Of a DNA stretch of 64,000 bases, positions 16,701 through 23,214 are shown in pieces (position 1 is the stretch's first letter; every line of letters starts with the position of its first letter). A program made the position numbers and the translations under genes. Under the pieces are notes generated by a model. It saw only the letters and a program-made list of their open reading frames with translations, ran no database searches and was not told the DNA's origin. The stretch is from CAZGBT01 sp964524025 (GTDB taxonomy: Archaea > Aenigmatarchaeota > Aenigmatarchaeia > CG10238-14 > EX4484-224): assembly GCA_964524025.1 (NCBI GenBank), contig CAZGBT010000002.1:1-64000 (forward strand), read 5' to 3'.

Positions 16701-18880
16701 AAAGCTATGCTACTAATACCCTCTTGAACAATCTTTATCTTATAACCTTCCTTTTCAAAAAATATCGTGTAGTTAGAAATTGTAGAAGGTATTCTTAAAG
16801 AATAAAAACCCGATGAGTTAGTATAAGTTGAATAAACAGCAGGTCCTTCATCATCCTTTAAAATTACTTTTACTCCTTCGATATATTTTGAGGGATAAAG
16901 TCTTCCCTCGTCAAAAACGAAACCCTCTATTAAAGATTTTCCCTTAAGCTGAATTGAACCAAGATCTAGAGTAAATGCATCTGGAACTTTCTCAGAAACT
17001 AATGAGAATACTTCGTATCCAAGCTTTTCAAAAGACATGGAATAATTAACCCCACTCATCACTTTAATTGAAAACTCCCCATGCTGATCAGTTCTTCGTG
17101 AATAAACAGGACCATTAACTGCAACAAGAAGTATACTAGTATTAGGTAGAACTATCGAATTATTTTGGTAATCTATAACCTTCCCTTTTATTAAACCTTT
17201 ACCAGTAAGTTGGATTATTCCATAATCATGGCTATTAGAATAAGGTGCTGGGTTCACATAATTTTCATACCCAGCTTTGGTAGCTTCAAGATAATATGAA
17301 AGTCCGCTTTTAATTGGAACTTGGAATTTTCCATTTTCGTCTGTATAAAAAGCGTAAAGAACATCTCCTGAAGTTGAATCTTTTATTTTAACAAGAACTT
17401 GAGGTATTGGGTAAGATTGATTGCTTGAATCGACAAACTTACCCTTAACTGTAGAAGATCCGTAAAGCGAAATGTTAAGCTGCTGGCTTCCAAAACCTAC
17501 TCGGACCTGACTTAGGTTGTAGCCAGAAGCATTTGCATGAACATAAAGGAAAGGATAATCAAAATCAGGAAAGCTTATTGAATAATATCCATTTTGATCT
17601 GTTGTTACATTATAATAATAACCATCCCATCCAATCCTTTTTTGATTCGAATCATCCCAAAGTTCTATGAAAGCTCCTTCTATAGGCTTATTACTAATCC
17701 CGTCTTTTACCCAACCAAAAATTTTGTTAGAACCTTCAAGAAAGATTACAACATGTTTTATATCCCCTTCCCTTAGAGAGTCCTGAACGGAGGAATTTAG
17801 CTTATAACCATCTGCAGAAACATAAAAATTGTGAATAACAGATTGTTCGCTTGTGTTTGCAGGTACTACTAAACTAACAGAACCATTTAAATCTGTAAAT
17901 CCTGTTTTTGAATCGCTCCATATAATTGTTACATTGGCATTAGGAATTGGTCTTAAATTCCAAATATCAAAAACTGAAATTATGTAAGTTCCATAATATT
18001 TTGAAGGATAAATGGTTGCGTTCACTTCTTTAGATCCACTAAAATTTCCTAAGCGAAGAGTATGATAGCCTGGTTTAGAGAAATTGATGTAATAAATAAA
18101 GCTGCCACTTATTCTTAAGCAATAATATCCATTTGCATCTGTAAGTGTTGAGTAAAGAAGTTGATTAGAAGAAGAATTAAAGACGCTAACGTTTACATTT
18201 TCCATAGGTATTCCTTCCGGATCCTTTACCCAACCTTTTAGTGTAGAATTTCCAAGCAAGAATATTAGCCTACTTCTTTCTACAGAAAAGTTCTGAAATA
18301 GGAGAGAAGAATTAACGAAGTATCCTTCTTTAATAACGGTAATGTTGTAAAGGCTTGTGGAATCGATAAAAAAGTAAGCAATACCATTCTCGTCTGTAAA
18401 ATTTGAAAGAGAATGGGTAGAAGCATTTAATAAAACTCTAGCTCCTCCTATAGGTCTTGAAGTTGCCCTTTCCTTAACTTCAATAGAAACAAGAGTATTT
18501 GCTACCGTTATGTTTGTATTAGTAGTCGAAAAGATATGCGTCTCGTTCATTCCAGTAGCGTTAAACCAAAGATTGCTCCCATCTTTTATTAAAGAAGAAT
18601 TCCAAGAACATGTAAATTCTGTATCTGGATACGTATCGTTTATAACTGTACATAGAGGAATCCAATTCTTACCTTCGTCTCTTGAATAATAAAACGTAAC
18701 ATTAGTCGCGTGAATGGATGTTGATGCATTCAACAAATAAATACCTGAGATTACTTCGTACGATTTTGGAGAATTAAGAATTATTAAATTAGAATTCTGC
18801 TGACCTAGCAAAATGCAAATAAAAAGTAAGGAAGAGATAACTGTTGTACAGAGTAACAAAAATTTTGAAGCCAAATTCAT
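10796..18880 (-). CDS. Giant secreted surface protein of carboxypeptidase-regulatory-like repeats
   Basis: 2694 aa. An N-terminal signal or anchor segment (LLLCTTVISSLLFICILLG) is followed by one Ig-like domain. After it come about 2,200 residues of tandem beta-sandwich repeats with the pattern V.D..(G/N)KPI.NA.V.(I/L)......T...G.Y.(I/L)..., typical of carboxypeptidase-regulatory-like/CnaB-type domains. N-glycosylation sequons (Nx[ST]) are very dense. Near the C-terminus are a linker rich in Tyr/Pro, a mixed domain (about 2400-2540), two cysteine-rich units (CGN.IC...CCIDCGCPEGYECK...C), a membrane span (LPIAIWIGIIGASSIGSFVLV) and a cytoplasmic Lys-rich coiled-coil tail. This is probably a cell-surface stalk or adhesin, and its partner is unknown. 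It is convergent with nothing and stands alone between tyrS and the winged-helix gene. Confidence 0.85.
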   Translation of the reverse strand: MNLASKFLLLCTTVISSLLFICILLGQQNSNLIILNSPKSYEVISGIYLLNASTSIHATNVTFYYSRDEGKNWIPLCTVINDTYPDTEFTCSWNSSLIKDGSNLWFNATGMNETHIFSTTNTNITVANTLVSIEVKERATSRPIGGARVLLNASTHSLSNFTDENGIAYFFIDSTSLYNITVIKEGYFVNSSLLFQNFSVERSRLIFLLGNSTLKGWVKDPEGIPMENVNVSVFNSSSNQLLYSTLTDANGYYCLRISGSFIYYINFSKPGYHTLRLGNFSGSKEVNATIYPSKYYGTYIISVFDIWNLRPIPNANVTIIWSDSKTGFTDLNGSVSLVVPANTSEQSVIHNFYVSADGYKLNSSVQDSLREGDIKHVVIFLEGSNKIFGWVKDGISNKPIEGAFIELWDDSNQKRIGWDGYYYNVTTDQNGYYSISFPDFDYPFLYVHANASGYNLSQVRVGFGSQQLNISLYGSSTVKGKFVDSSNQSYPIPQVLVKIKDSTSGDVLYAFYTDENGKFQVPIKSGLSYYLEATKAGYENYVNPAPYSNSHDYGIIQLTGKGLIKGKVIDYQNNSIVLPNTSILLVAVNGPVYSRRTDQHGEFSIKVMSGVNYSMSFEKLGYEVFSLVSEKVPDAFTLDLGSIQLKGKSLIEGFVFDEGRLYPSKYIEGVKVILKDDEGPAVYSTYTNSSGFYSLRIPSTISNYTIFFEKEGYKIKIVQEGISSIALKGATHIEGKIFDYYNNKPIENAEVQIIDSLGNVFYSTSTNSTGHYSLDIGVDFNFFIKVIKENYLPKKEGFTKDIGFPYDRDDTGKWDLVKDIGITGNTLINITTIDAFSRLPVGNSFVCIAFSDKCEYTAYTDYNGNAKIYIEGGKDYYIKIDSPGYPSLRIPSIGTLSGNFSDQVELPAQVKVRVLDKYATSKFKYVPNANVSIYYFYNVTEFNYTLEKTIVNINVSCIDSLGGIEQRDGIKVRILDKEKETSNGNENVTFERIPAGLHVLFINGSDAGCVQEFTTIFIPEGGRRYDFTFVINSTRLRVKVVDPLLNGISGAILTLNGKEAKEIGNGVYEFEYITPGVYTVSASKEKFYSNSTSFKVRPTFNDYTDEPIILIPYPGTINVFVEDDQGNPLDKINVTVFNSTSSHSILTLDGWANFTGMVSLQNIIVDGRTNGYSYFSISNFYVEPEKENIIKVTLHPTKLTIYVTNKSNAYVENVNVTIWNLTDGKIARSVDGTLLTALTSTEGKVEFSRIAKGNYNITLNKTGYSLFNSWLNLTFIPNCQISRSYKLETTSVRVEVYDMDTFLPLEEVEVILENETHIFVDLTNSSGIVVFNLNLAPGSYNLSVNGSSVGYNWSKIQIQVFRSSDNPYVFYLKENVLKIEVKDVNGKNVDEVKVSLKELNVSGITSKGKITFHKIPTGLFTIIVNGSEDGYGINVTQVNVKVGTNYYSVKLNITKLIVHVFNSTNDQENILVVLVDKKGNIAKNGKGDLLANLTDNNGEALFEYLPLGKYNITIEKFDSLWKINSTLFVLDVSKAGKENYVEIDPSLNLCPEEPNFYILFRVTDKDGNPIKGVNVIIEKYGANCIVNSGKTNSSGEVELGIAGGIYNFIIDGESVGFGKYIDYFVPTVRLFANAGKTDSYGMAAINIDGRTSYYITIDSFGYNRYDELELGITRSGTSYLEINLIGNTNLTGYVYDKNFVQPIVLGYEPIPNASIKLHLSSCDGEVRYEFNSNLTGGYFIQVSSRQPGSSITQHYCIEVSADGYSTNYLSSFFEEKKSYELPLGLEGAGKLSGYVKKVVTEKPIPNATIIIKSNKCYGDYTNCVAYKVKTSSDGSFMINASTRSLYLPYSVVVERVNYITYEEKGTLTPPNSSIIFYLMPASSSVLSLNVIGEDGLPITSNVSIKWLHYFLNSSNEDCVQLNNTLKCIIFSSEDGRLIINGSEVGYGVFSGIKNYSAGKTYVENIVLNLTLVNLTLTDDEGEPINGLNVTLYSLPTSNTSVNGSVIFKRIPIGVHRIQFSGNLARIYFYGKNNSAIINVTKAGKVNLYEFVFNETRYLLRVLNESYEGIATSLSLINLATKEEYRAATDLTGYALLEAIPYGNYSLILNVSNLLNKGYNPISETIEIKPGLDEFTGNNKTLIIHDIKLTFNVTNSTSPLQNINLTLYLGGMIATNGFGIPLAGLTNASGLLTFRNVRPSSLVGEYVCSIDGNRSGYGILNQSIWLPSEGYFSNITLNPLSINISVKEFYYNVPVDGNITIYTLSGDIAKDVFGNKLTKNTTNGTVSFSYLYAGSYNVTFNSTNYTFKSKLVKLTYGTTHLAFVVKMIGKSYPSEKTYVPPSEERYTEAYTPSYYEYTPTYQPKVPTRIEGEVLYILKNLLSKENVEREINSHPKFKQALISKLGLSEKNLQLIYSITPFLVKNLEVRRSLTSIGNATSIVLTFSYHGPGKVTNLILYDTIPKSIARKAEEVKVITDANVYLLDPDPSYMFVWNSIQKDRQYKIEYYLKKGVALDEFNAFQPPLITLTGLCGNNICDVNENWQTCCIDCGCPEGYECKNNVCQKIPVICGNGICETGETPETCCIDCGCPEGYECKEGKCVKKVRSVLPIAIWIGIIGASSIGSFVLVRKLRKKPTKVKIPVEEPITRPAKPKLLEKEKKVKKITLKEAREKIDHLKRRVKKLRKRLEKIKKGIV
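11096..11142 (-). repeat. 47-bp direct repeat in the giant gene (copy at 11210-11256)
   Basis: Bases 11096-11142 and 11210-11256 are identical and encode the CCIDCGCPEGYECK part of the two cysteine-rich units. Identity at synonymous positions shows a recent duplication or gene conversion of the module. Pair spacing is 114 bp. Confidence 0.8.
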
Positions 18881-18919
18881 CTAAATGAATATTACCTTAG
18901 AGCCATAAATTTTGGAAAA

Positions 18920-20008
18920 CTACCTAGTAATTTCTGCTTTTTTAGCAAACTCAAGCAACCTCTTTGGTTTTTCCTTTTCAAAATGTTTCCTGACAGGTTC
19001 TAGGATTTCGTTTAACTTTTCTATTACAGCATTTTTTAGATCTAAAGGATGGATCTCTCCCTTTTTGTATTTTTCTTCAAGCTCCTTATAGCTTAGCACC
19101 TCAATGGTTCCGCCGAACTTTTCTTCTCTTTTTATAATTAACCTATCAAATTTCCTGAAAATTATATACTTGCAAATTTCAAGAATGGGGTTTCCTTCAA
19201 CTTGCTTTGGTGGGCAGAAAGCAGCTAGAATCTTTTGTCTAACTTCTTCTTCACTATCATGTATGAATATGCAATTTTTTGGTTTAGACTTACTCATCTT
19301 TGAGCTAATTTCTTGATCTATACTCTTGACTTCATCGTAACCGCCCATTTTTGTTGGACCTTGCAAACCTATTAATAAATGATGATGAACACAAACAGGT
19401 TTCTTTCTTCCCAATTTTGTGGCTACCTCTCTAGCTAGCATGTTAACTTTTCTCTGATCCATACCTAGCTGGCAAATATCAACGTTAAGCATAAAAATGT
19501 CAGTAGCTTGCATTATTGGGTAGAAAAGTTGGGCTACATGCTTAAGCTCCGCTTCTGTTCTGCCTAAAATTGTAAGGCATCTTAAAGTCCTTTTAAGAGT
19601 TACAAGCCTTCCTATTTTAAGGAATGTTTCCCAATATTCTGGTTTTTCTATAAGCTCAGAAGACCAAACTATTTTAACTTTTTCTACATCAACCCCGCAA
19701 GCTTTCCATCCTTCTATAAAATACTCACCTACCTTTCTTATCGCGTCTATATCCCCTCCTAGTTTTTCGTTAATAAAGGCAAACCAATCTGCTATGTAAA
19801 GAATAAATTTGCAACCCGCATCTAACATATCTTGAAGTTTTATCGCTCTTAAAATTCCCGAACCCAAATGCAGCAAACCGCTTGGTTCAAAGCCGTCATA
19901 TGCCACTGGATGTTTCTTCTCTTCTAATAGCTTTCTTAATTCTTCTATTGTTATTATTTCCTCTGTTGGAGGTCTCGCAATTATTTTTAGTTTTTCTTCA
20001 ACTTCCAT
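18920..20008 (-). CDS. tyrS: Tyrosyl-tRNA synthetase, archaeal type
   Basis: A 362-aa class I synthetase that charges tRNA-Tyr. The HIGH-type signature is in YDGFEPSGLLHLGSG (residues about 39-53), tyrosine-site residues are in LYIADW, VDICQLGMDQRKVNMLAREV is typical of archaeal TyrRS, and KMSKS is in SSKMSKSKP (about residue 245). Length and the absence of a C-terminal S4 domain fit archaeal enzymes. The start is ATG 20008. It lies 39 bp downstream of the giant surface gene start and on the same strand. Confidence 0.93.
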   Translation of the reverse strand: MEVEEKLKIIARPPTEEIITIEELRKLLEEKKHPVAYDGFEPSGLLHLGSGILRAIKLQDMLDAGCKFILYIADWFAFINEKLGGDIDAIRKVGEYFIEGWKACGVDVEKVKIVWSSELIEKPEYWETFLKIGRLVTLKRTLRCLTILGRTEAELKHVAQLFYPIMQATDIFMLNVDICQLGMDQRKVNMLAREVATKLGRKKPVCVHHHLLIGLQGPTKMGGYDEVKSIDQEISSKMSKSKPKNCIFIHDSEEEVRQKILAAFCPPKQVEGNPILEICKYIIFRKFDRLIIKREEKFGGTIEVLSYKELEEKYKKGEIHPLDLKNAVIEKLNEILEPVRKHFEKEKPKRLLEFAKKAEITR

Positions 20009-20097
20009 AAGAAAAAATTACATTTCTGGTTAAAGTCGTTATCGGACAACTTGCTTAAACCAGAAATTTTAAAAATGTTAAGTTTGAAAAATTTAAA

Positions 20098-20214
20098 ATA
20101 ATGCCCTCTCGAGCTGAATTATGTAGTTTATACTTCAGAATTCTCGTTAGCGATGAGAGGGGAGCGGTGGATTCTCTTGCCATAAACGCTTCCCCTTTCT
20201 TTATATCGGGTTGA
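20098..20214 (+). ncRNA. Possible structured small RNA (or leaderless 37-aa ORF)
   Basis: A TATA-like aaattttaaaaatg (20067-20080) sits about 25-30 bp before 20101. The 20101-20200 stretch is richer in GC than its surroundings and can form two hairpins. One is CCCTCTC...GAGAGGG, with inner CTGAA/TTCAG and GTA/TAC stems. The other is GGGGAGCG-GTGG...CCAT-AAA-CGCTTCCCC followed by a pyrimidine-rich run (a terminator-like end). Alternatively, ATG 20101 opens a 37-codon frame (MPSRAELCS...FFISG). No known RNA family is recognised. Confidence 0.3.
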
Positions 20215-20245
20215 TAAGGAAGATTTACTTAAAAATGAAGAATTA

Positions 20246-20626
20246 TTGAACGAATTATCAAAAATTCCGAGGAAAAAACCTATAACAAAAGAGGAAATCG
20301 AAGAGTTAGATGATAATCATGTAATCTATGGTGTATTCGTCGGGGAAGATGAAGGATATTTAGTAGGCTGCGTTGTCGCAAAAGAAGAAGATGACGCAGT
20401 AACACTTAGATGGGGCGTTATGCTTCCGCCATATAGAGGCCTGGGAATTATGAAAACCATAGTAGCTTTGCTTACAACATTTTATGTTTCTTCGGGGAGA
20501 GATGTCAAAGCAAAAACGCACATATCAAAAACTCCTGCAGCCAATAGGATCTTTAGTATGTTAAAATTTAGTATAGAAAAAATAGAAAACGATGTTATAT
20601 TCTGGAAAAAGAAAGGTATTAAATAA
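20246..20626 (+). CDS. GNAT-type N-acetyltransferase, N-terminus uncertain
   Basis: A 126-aa C-terminal part of a GNAT fold: strand VIYGVFVGEDEGYLVGCVVA, then LRWGVMLPPYRGLGIMKTIVALL with the acetyl-CoA pyrophosphate loop (R-G-L-G-I), then TP.ANR.F..LKF. The only start in frame is TTG 20246. The frame is open and protein-like upstream to 20186 (for example RVDKEDLLKNEELL), yet no start codon is present there. The typical N-terminal strand and helix are therefore missing, or lie in another frame. The gene may be truncated or frameshifted. The substrate is unknown. Confidence 0.65.
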   Translation: MNELSKIPRKKPITKEEIEELDDNHVIYGVFVGEDEGYLVGCVVAKEEDDAVTLRWGVMLPPYRGLGIMKTIVALLTTFYVSSGRDVKAKTHISKTPAANRIFSMLKFSIEKIENDVIFWKKKGIK

Positions 20627-20629
20627 CTT

Positions 20630-20728
20630 TTAATGCTTGCTTAGGTCGTCAAGAACCTGACTAACATCTTCGATTCCTAGCGTCCTTAAAACCAAAAAAC
20701 AACTGGTCTTTATGAAAAATATCTTCAT
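20630..20728 (-). CDS. Small 32-aa protein, translationally coupled
   Basis: ATG at 20728 overlaps the TGA stop of the M28 peptidase gene as ATGA, the same spacing used elsewhere here for coupled genes. It encodes MKIFFIKTSCFLVLRTLGI plus EDVSQVLDDLSKH. The N-terminal half is hydrophobic and basic and the C-terminal half is an acidic helix. It ends 3 bp from the convergent GNAT gene. It could be a real small protein or the tail of a decayed gene. Confidence 0.4.
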   Translation of the reverse strand: MKIFFIKTSCFLVLRTLGIEDVSQVLDDLSKH

Positions 20729-21657
20729 TTTATTAATCTTAGGATTAGTCGCAAAGCTTTTTCTAAAAACCTTTTTTTAATGTTCCCTATTGTATCAAGC
20801 CTAGTATGGTAGACTTCCTTCCATTTGTTCCCTGAAGAGCTTAAAACCAATGTTTTTCTCCAGAGCTCTGTATCTTTAATAGGAAATGCCAGTCTACAGA
20901 TTTTCTTACTTTTTAGCAAAATCGGTCTATCTAAACCTACCATATCAACGATAATTATTCTTTTAGCCAGTCGTAAAACGCTATGAAACTCTTCCTCAAA
21001 AATTCTATAACCTTTTCCCCAGTAAATTGGTTTATCGTAAGAAAGTTCTTCACATCCAGAGATAACGAACAAGTTCTTTTTGAGGTTAGATTTAATCTTT
21101 ATATTTTCAAACAAAAGAGCAACCCCCGCTGCATCATCGGCGGCTCCATTCAGTATACTGTCATAATGTGCAATCAATATATTCCTTGGTTTTTTTAGGT
21201 TTCCTACTAAAATATTAGCAGATGTATGACTTTTGGGTATAACCCTTACTTTACCGTCTATTTCTTCGGCCTTTATCACCTTGATTATATCCTTTCTTTT
21301 AATAGCTAAAGATGGTGCTCTGTAAAAAGTTGCGAGTGATATTTGACTTGAATAAGGGTTGAAGTTTATATTCTCTTCCTCATAATACTCTCCACTCACT
21401 GCCATTGAGCTTATTAAATTTTTTTCTTGAATTCTACCACTCTTAAAAGCTGTCGGTAAACATTCAACTTCTTCACCATCAACCCTTAAATAGAAGATTT
21501 TACTGAATAAAATTCTTGTTTTAAATTTCTGGAGCTGATAGTCAATGCCCATCAAAGATAGTAAACTTTCAAGAAATTTTCTTGCCTTTTTTTCATTTCC
21601 AAGCAGTCGAGGGGCAAACTTTTCTAACTCTTTGATTACAGTAATAGTCAAATGCAT
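20725..21657 (-). CDS. M28-family metallopeptidase
   Basis: A 310-aa zinc aminopeptidase-like enzyme. Metal and catalytic motifs in order are HYDS (His-x-Asp), GAADDAAGVALL (the conserved D-D-A/S-G metal bridge), GCEEL (catalytic and metal Glu), VDMVG (Asp) and YHTRLDT (last His). No signal peptide is visible, so it is probably cytosolic. The start overlaps the end of the upstream 376-aa gene by 10 bp, and its own stop overlaps a 32-aa ORF, making a compact operon. The substrate is unknown. Confidence 0.85.
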   Translation of the reverse strand: MHLTITVIKELEKFAPRLLGNEKKARKFLESLLSLMGIDYQLQKFKTRILFSKIFYLRVDGEEVECLPTAFKSGRIQEKNLISSMAVSGEYYEEENINFNPYSSQISLATFYRAPSLAIKRKDIIKVIKAEEIDGKVRVIPKSHTSANILVGNLKKPRNILIAHYDSILNGAADDAAGVALLFENIKIKSNLKKNLFVISGCEELSYDKPIYWGKGYRIFEEEFHSVLRLAKRIIIVDMVGLDRPILLKSKKICRLAFPIKDTELWRKTLVLSSSGNKWKEVYHTRLDTIGNIKKRFLEKALRLILRLIK

Positions 21658-22778
21658 CTTAATACCTCCTTACTCATTTTCAGGATGGATTTTGTGTTTA
21701 ACTGTGAAATTTTCATTTTTGGTTCTACCCTTCTGAGAGGAACTACCAAATCCTTTTTTGCTTCCATACCTTTTACAGGCACTGCTAACTCATCTTCCTC
21801 ATCAAGAGTTGGTAAACAAAATTGCAATGGTTCCTTTAACCCCCCTTCGGATTTCAGAAAATCGACAGCTATTTCATACCTCTTTCGGATAGAAAAAGGA
21901 TCTCGTCTCCAATCGGTCACTGCTAGTATTAGGTTCGGCTCGAGGTTTTGTAAGATAAATAGAGCTATGTACACAAACTGCCCGCTAACATGACGGATAA
22001 TTTGCGGAGAAACTCCTTCTGATTCGTCTATCATACGAAGTAATTGCATACGACGAATAACCCTTTTGGGTACAGAGCGTGTATCTCCCTTAAGCGAAAT
22101 TCTAAGTTGAGTTTCGCGTATACCTGGGATCCACAGTGCGCCATGTGTTAAAGCCTCAGCAGCGGCTGTTTCGAAATACGGAGTAAGATCTATTACTTTT
22201 TGATTGCCACCCTCTATCTCTCTTCGCAATAAGGCATGGAATTCTTCTATTTTTAGACATTTAGATGAAGAGTTGGAACAGTATCCCCAAATTCTACTGG
22301 TGAGTTCTGGAGCTATCCGATTGAAGTGTGAAATGCAAAACTCTCGGAGTTTATATGTGGGGATTGAAATACAGTCTAGTCTTTCTCCATCTACCTCACA
22401 TAAGTCTTTTCCTTCCAGAAAATAAAAATTCCTAGCAACCAAATCTCCCTTTCTACATCTGTAAATGAAAGGTACTACAACATAGGCTCTCTTGAAAAGT
22501 GTATGTAAACTCATTAAATCGCCTAACCATTGTAGACTGATTAAATTAATATTTTGTTGTTCGGTAACCAAAAACAACGAGTAATGCTGAAGGTTTGGAG
22601 TTGCTATCTGCCTGGCAAAACCTAATGAGATATCTTTAATAATATCTGCAATTTCGTAAGCTAGCTTTAGAGTATCTTCTCCAAATAAGGAAAGAATGAA
22701 CCTCTCGGCTCTGTAAATGAGTTCCTCTCGTGATTTTATTGCCTTTTGCATTTCGCGTACTGAATTTAGGTATCTCAT
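21648..22778 (-). CDS. Unknown 376-aa protein upstream of the M28 peptidase
   Basis: I do not recognise this family. The protein is soluble and mostly helical, with several aromatic/Cys patches (IYRCRKGD, EGKDLCEVDGERLDCI, FCISH, IWGYC) that could bind a metal but are not a standard zinc finger. Residues about 255-300 (RVIRRMQLLRMIDESEGVSPQIIRHVSGQFVY) look like a helical DNA- or RNA-binding stretch. Codon use is somewhat less AT-rich than its neighbours. It overlaps and precedes the M28 peptidase. NurA was considered for its size but its DxD-type motifs are not seen. Confidence 0.65.
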   Translation of the reverse strand: MRYLNSVREMQKAIKSREELIYRAERFILSLFGEDTLKLAYEIADIIKDISLGFARQIATPNLQHYSLFLVTEQQNINLISLQWLGDLMSLHTLFKRAYVVVPFIYRCRKGDLVARNFYFLEGKDLCEVDGERLDCISIPTYKLREFCISHFNRIAPELTSRIWGYCSNSSSKCLKIEEFHALLRREIEGGNQKVIDLTPYFETAAAEALTHGALWIPGIRETQLRISLKGDTRSVPKRVIRRMQLLRMIDESEGVSPQIIRHVSGQFVYIALFILQNLEPNLILAVTDWRRDPFSIRKRYEIAVDFLKSEGGLKEPLQFCLPTLDEEDELAVPVKGMEAKKDLVVPLRRVEPKMKISQLNTKSILKMSKEVLRCI

Positions 22779-22807
22779 CCTCTCACCCAGTTATTTGAAA
22801 ACCATCT

Positions 22808-23050
22808 TTAGCGCCAATCATGGTTCCGTATCTCACCTTCAATGTCATTAAGCAAGAAGATAATAACTTTTCCAGCCTTTGTAAGCCTAGCAGGATTTGA
22901 GTTCCCAAACTTAATAAGACCAAGTTCTCTTAATATTTTTGCATTAGCCTTTAAAGTTGAAAGAGGTCTATTAAAAGCTTTACTTATCCTTCTTAACAAG
23001 CTGGAAATTGTAAATTCGAAATTTGAAGCAACAGCAAAGAGTATTATCAA
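22808..23050 (-). CDS. Winged-helix regulator with displaced start
   Basis: From TTG 23050 the gene encodes 80 aa with a winged helix (FTISSLLRRISKAFNRPLSTLKANAKILRELGLIKFG..NPARLTKAGK). The same frame is open and protein-like up to 23128 (SLSEKERKCIKKVLKRAFNKNQLI). ATG 23127 lies there one base out of frame, directly after GGTGGTGAT and about 34 bp downstream of a TATA box. One extra base after the ATG would give MAPISLSEKERKC..., so a one-base deletion or sequence error probably displaced the start. It lies upstream of, and on the same strand as, the M28 operon, which it may regulate. Confidence 0.65.
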   Translation of the reverse strand: MIILFAVASNFEFTISSLLRRISKAFNRPLSTLKANAKILRELGLIKFGNSNPARLTKAGKVIIFLLNDIEGEIRNHDWR

Positions 23051-23160
23051 CTGATTTTTATTAAAAGCTCTTTTTAAAACTTTTTTAATACATTTTCTCT
23101 CTTTTTCAGATAGTGATATTGGTGCATATCACCACCAATTTTACTTTTTTAAAAGAAAGT

Positions 23161-23168
23161 TTTATAAG
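23161..23168 (-). promoter_or_regulatory. TATA box for the winged-helix gene
   Basis: CTTATAAA on the minus strand, about 34 bp before ATG 23127, fits an archaeal box A element. The expected transcription start is near 23138. Confidence 0.45.
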
Positions 23169-23214
23169 CATAATGGTCAAACAAACCTAGCCAGGAATCT
23201 AAATTAATTTAGCA

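Noticed and set aside
21648..22778. NurA nuclease
   Set aside because: Size is similar but the NurA acidic motifs were not found and it is not next to herA.
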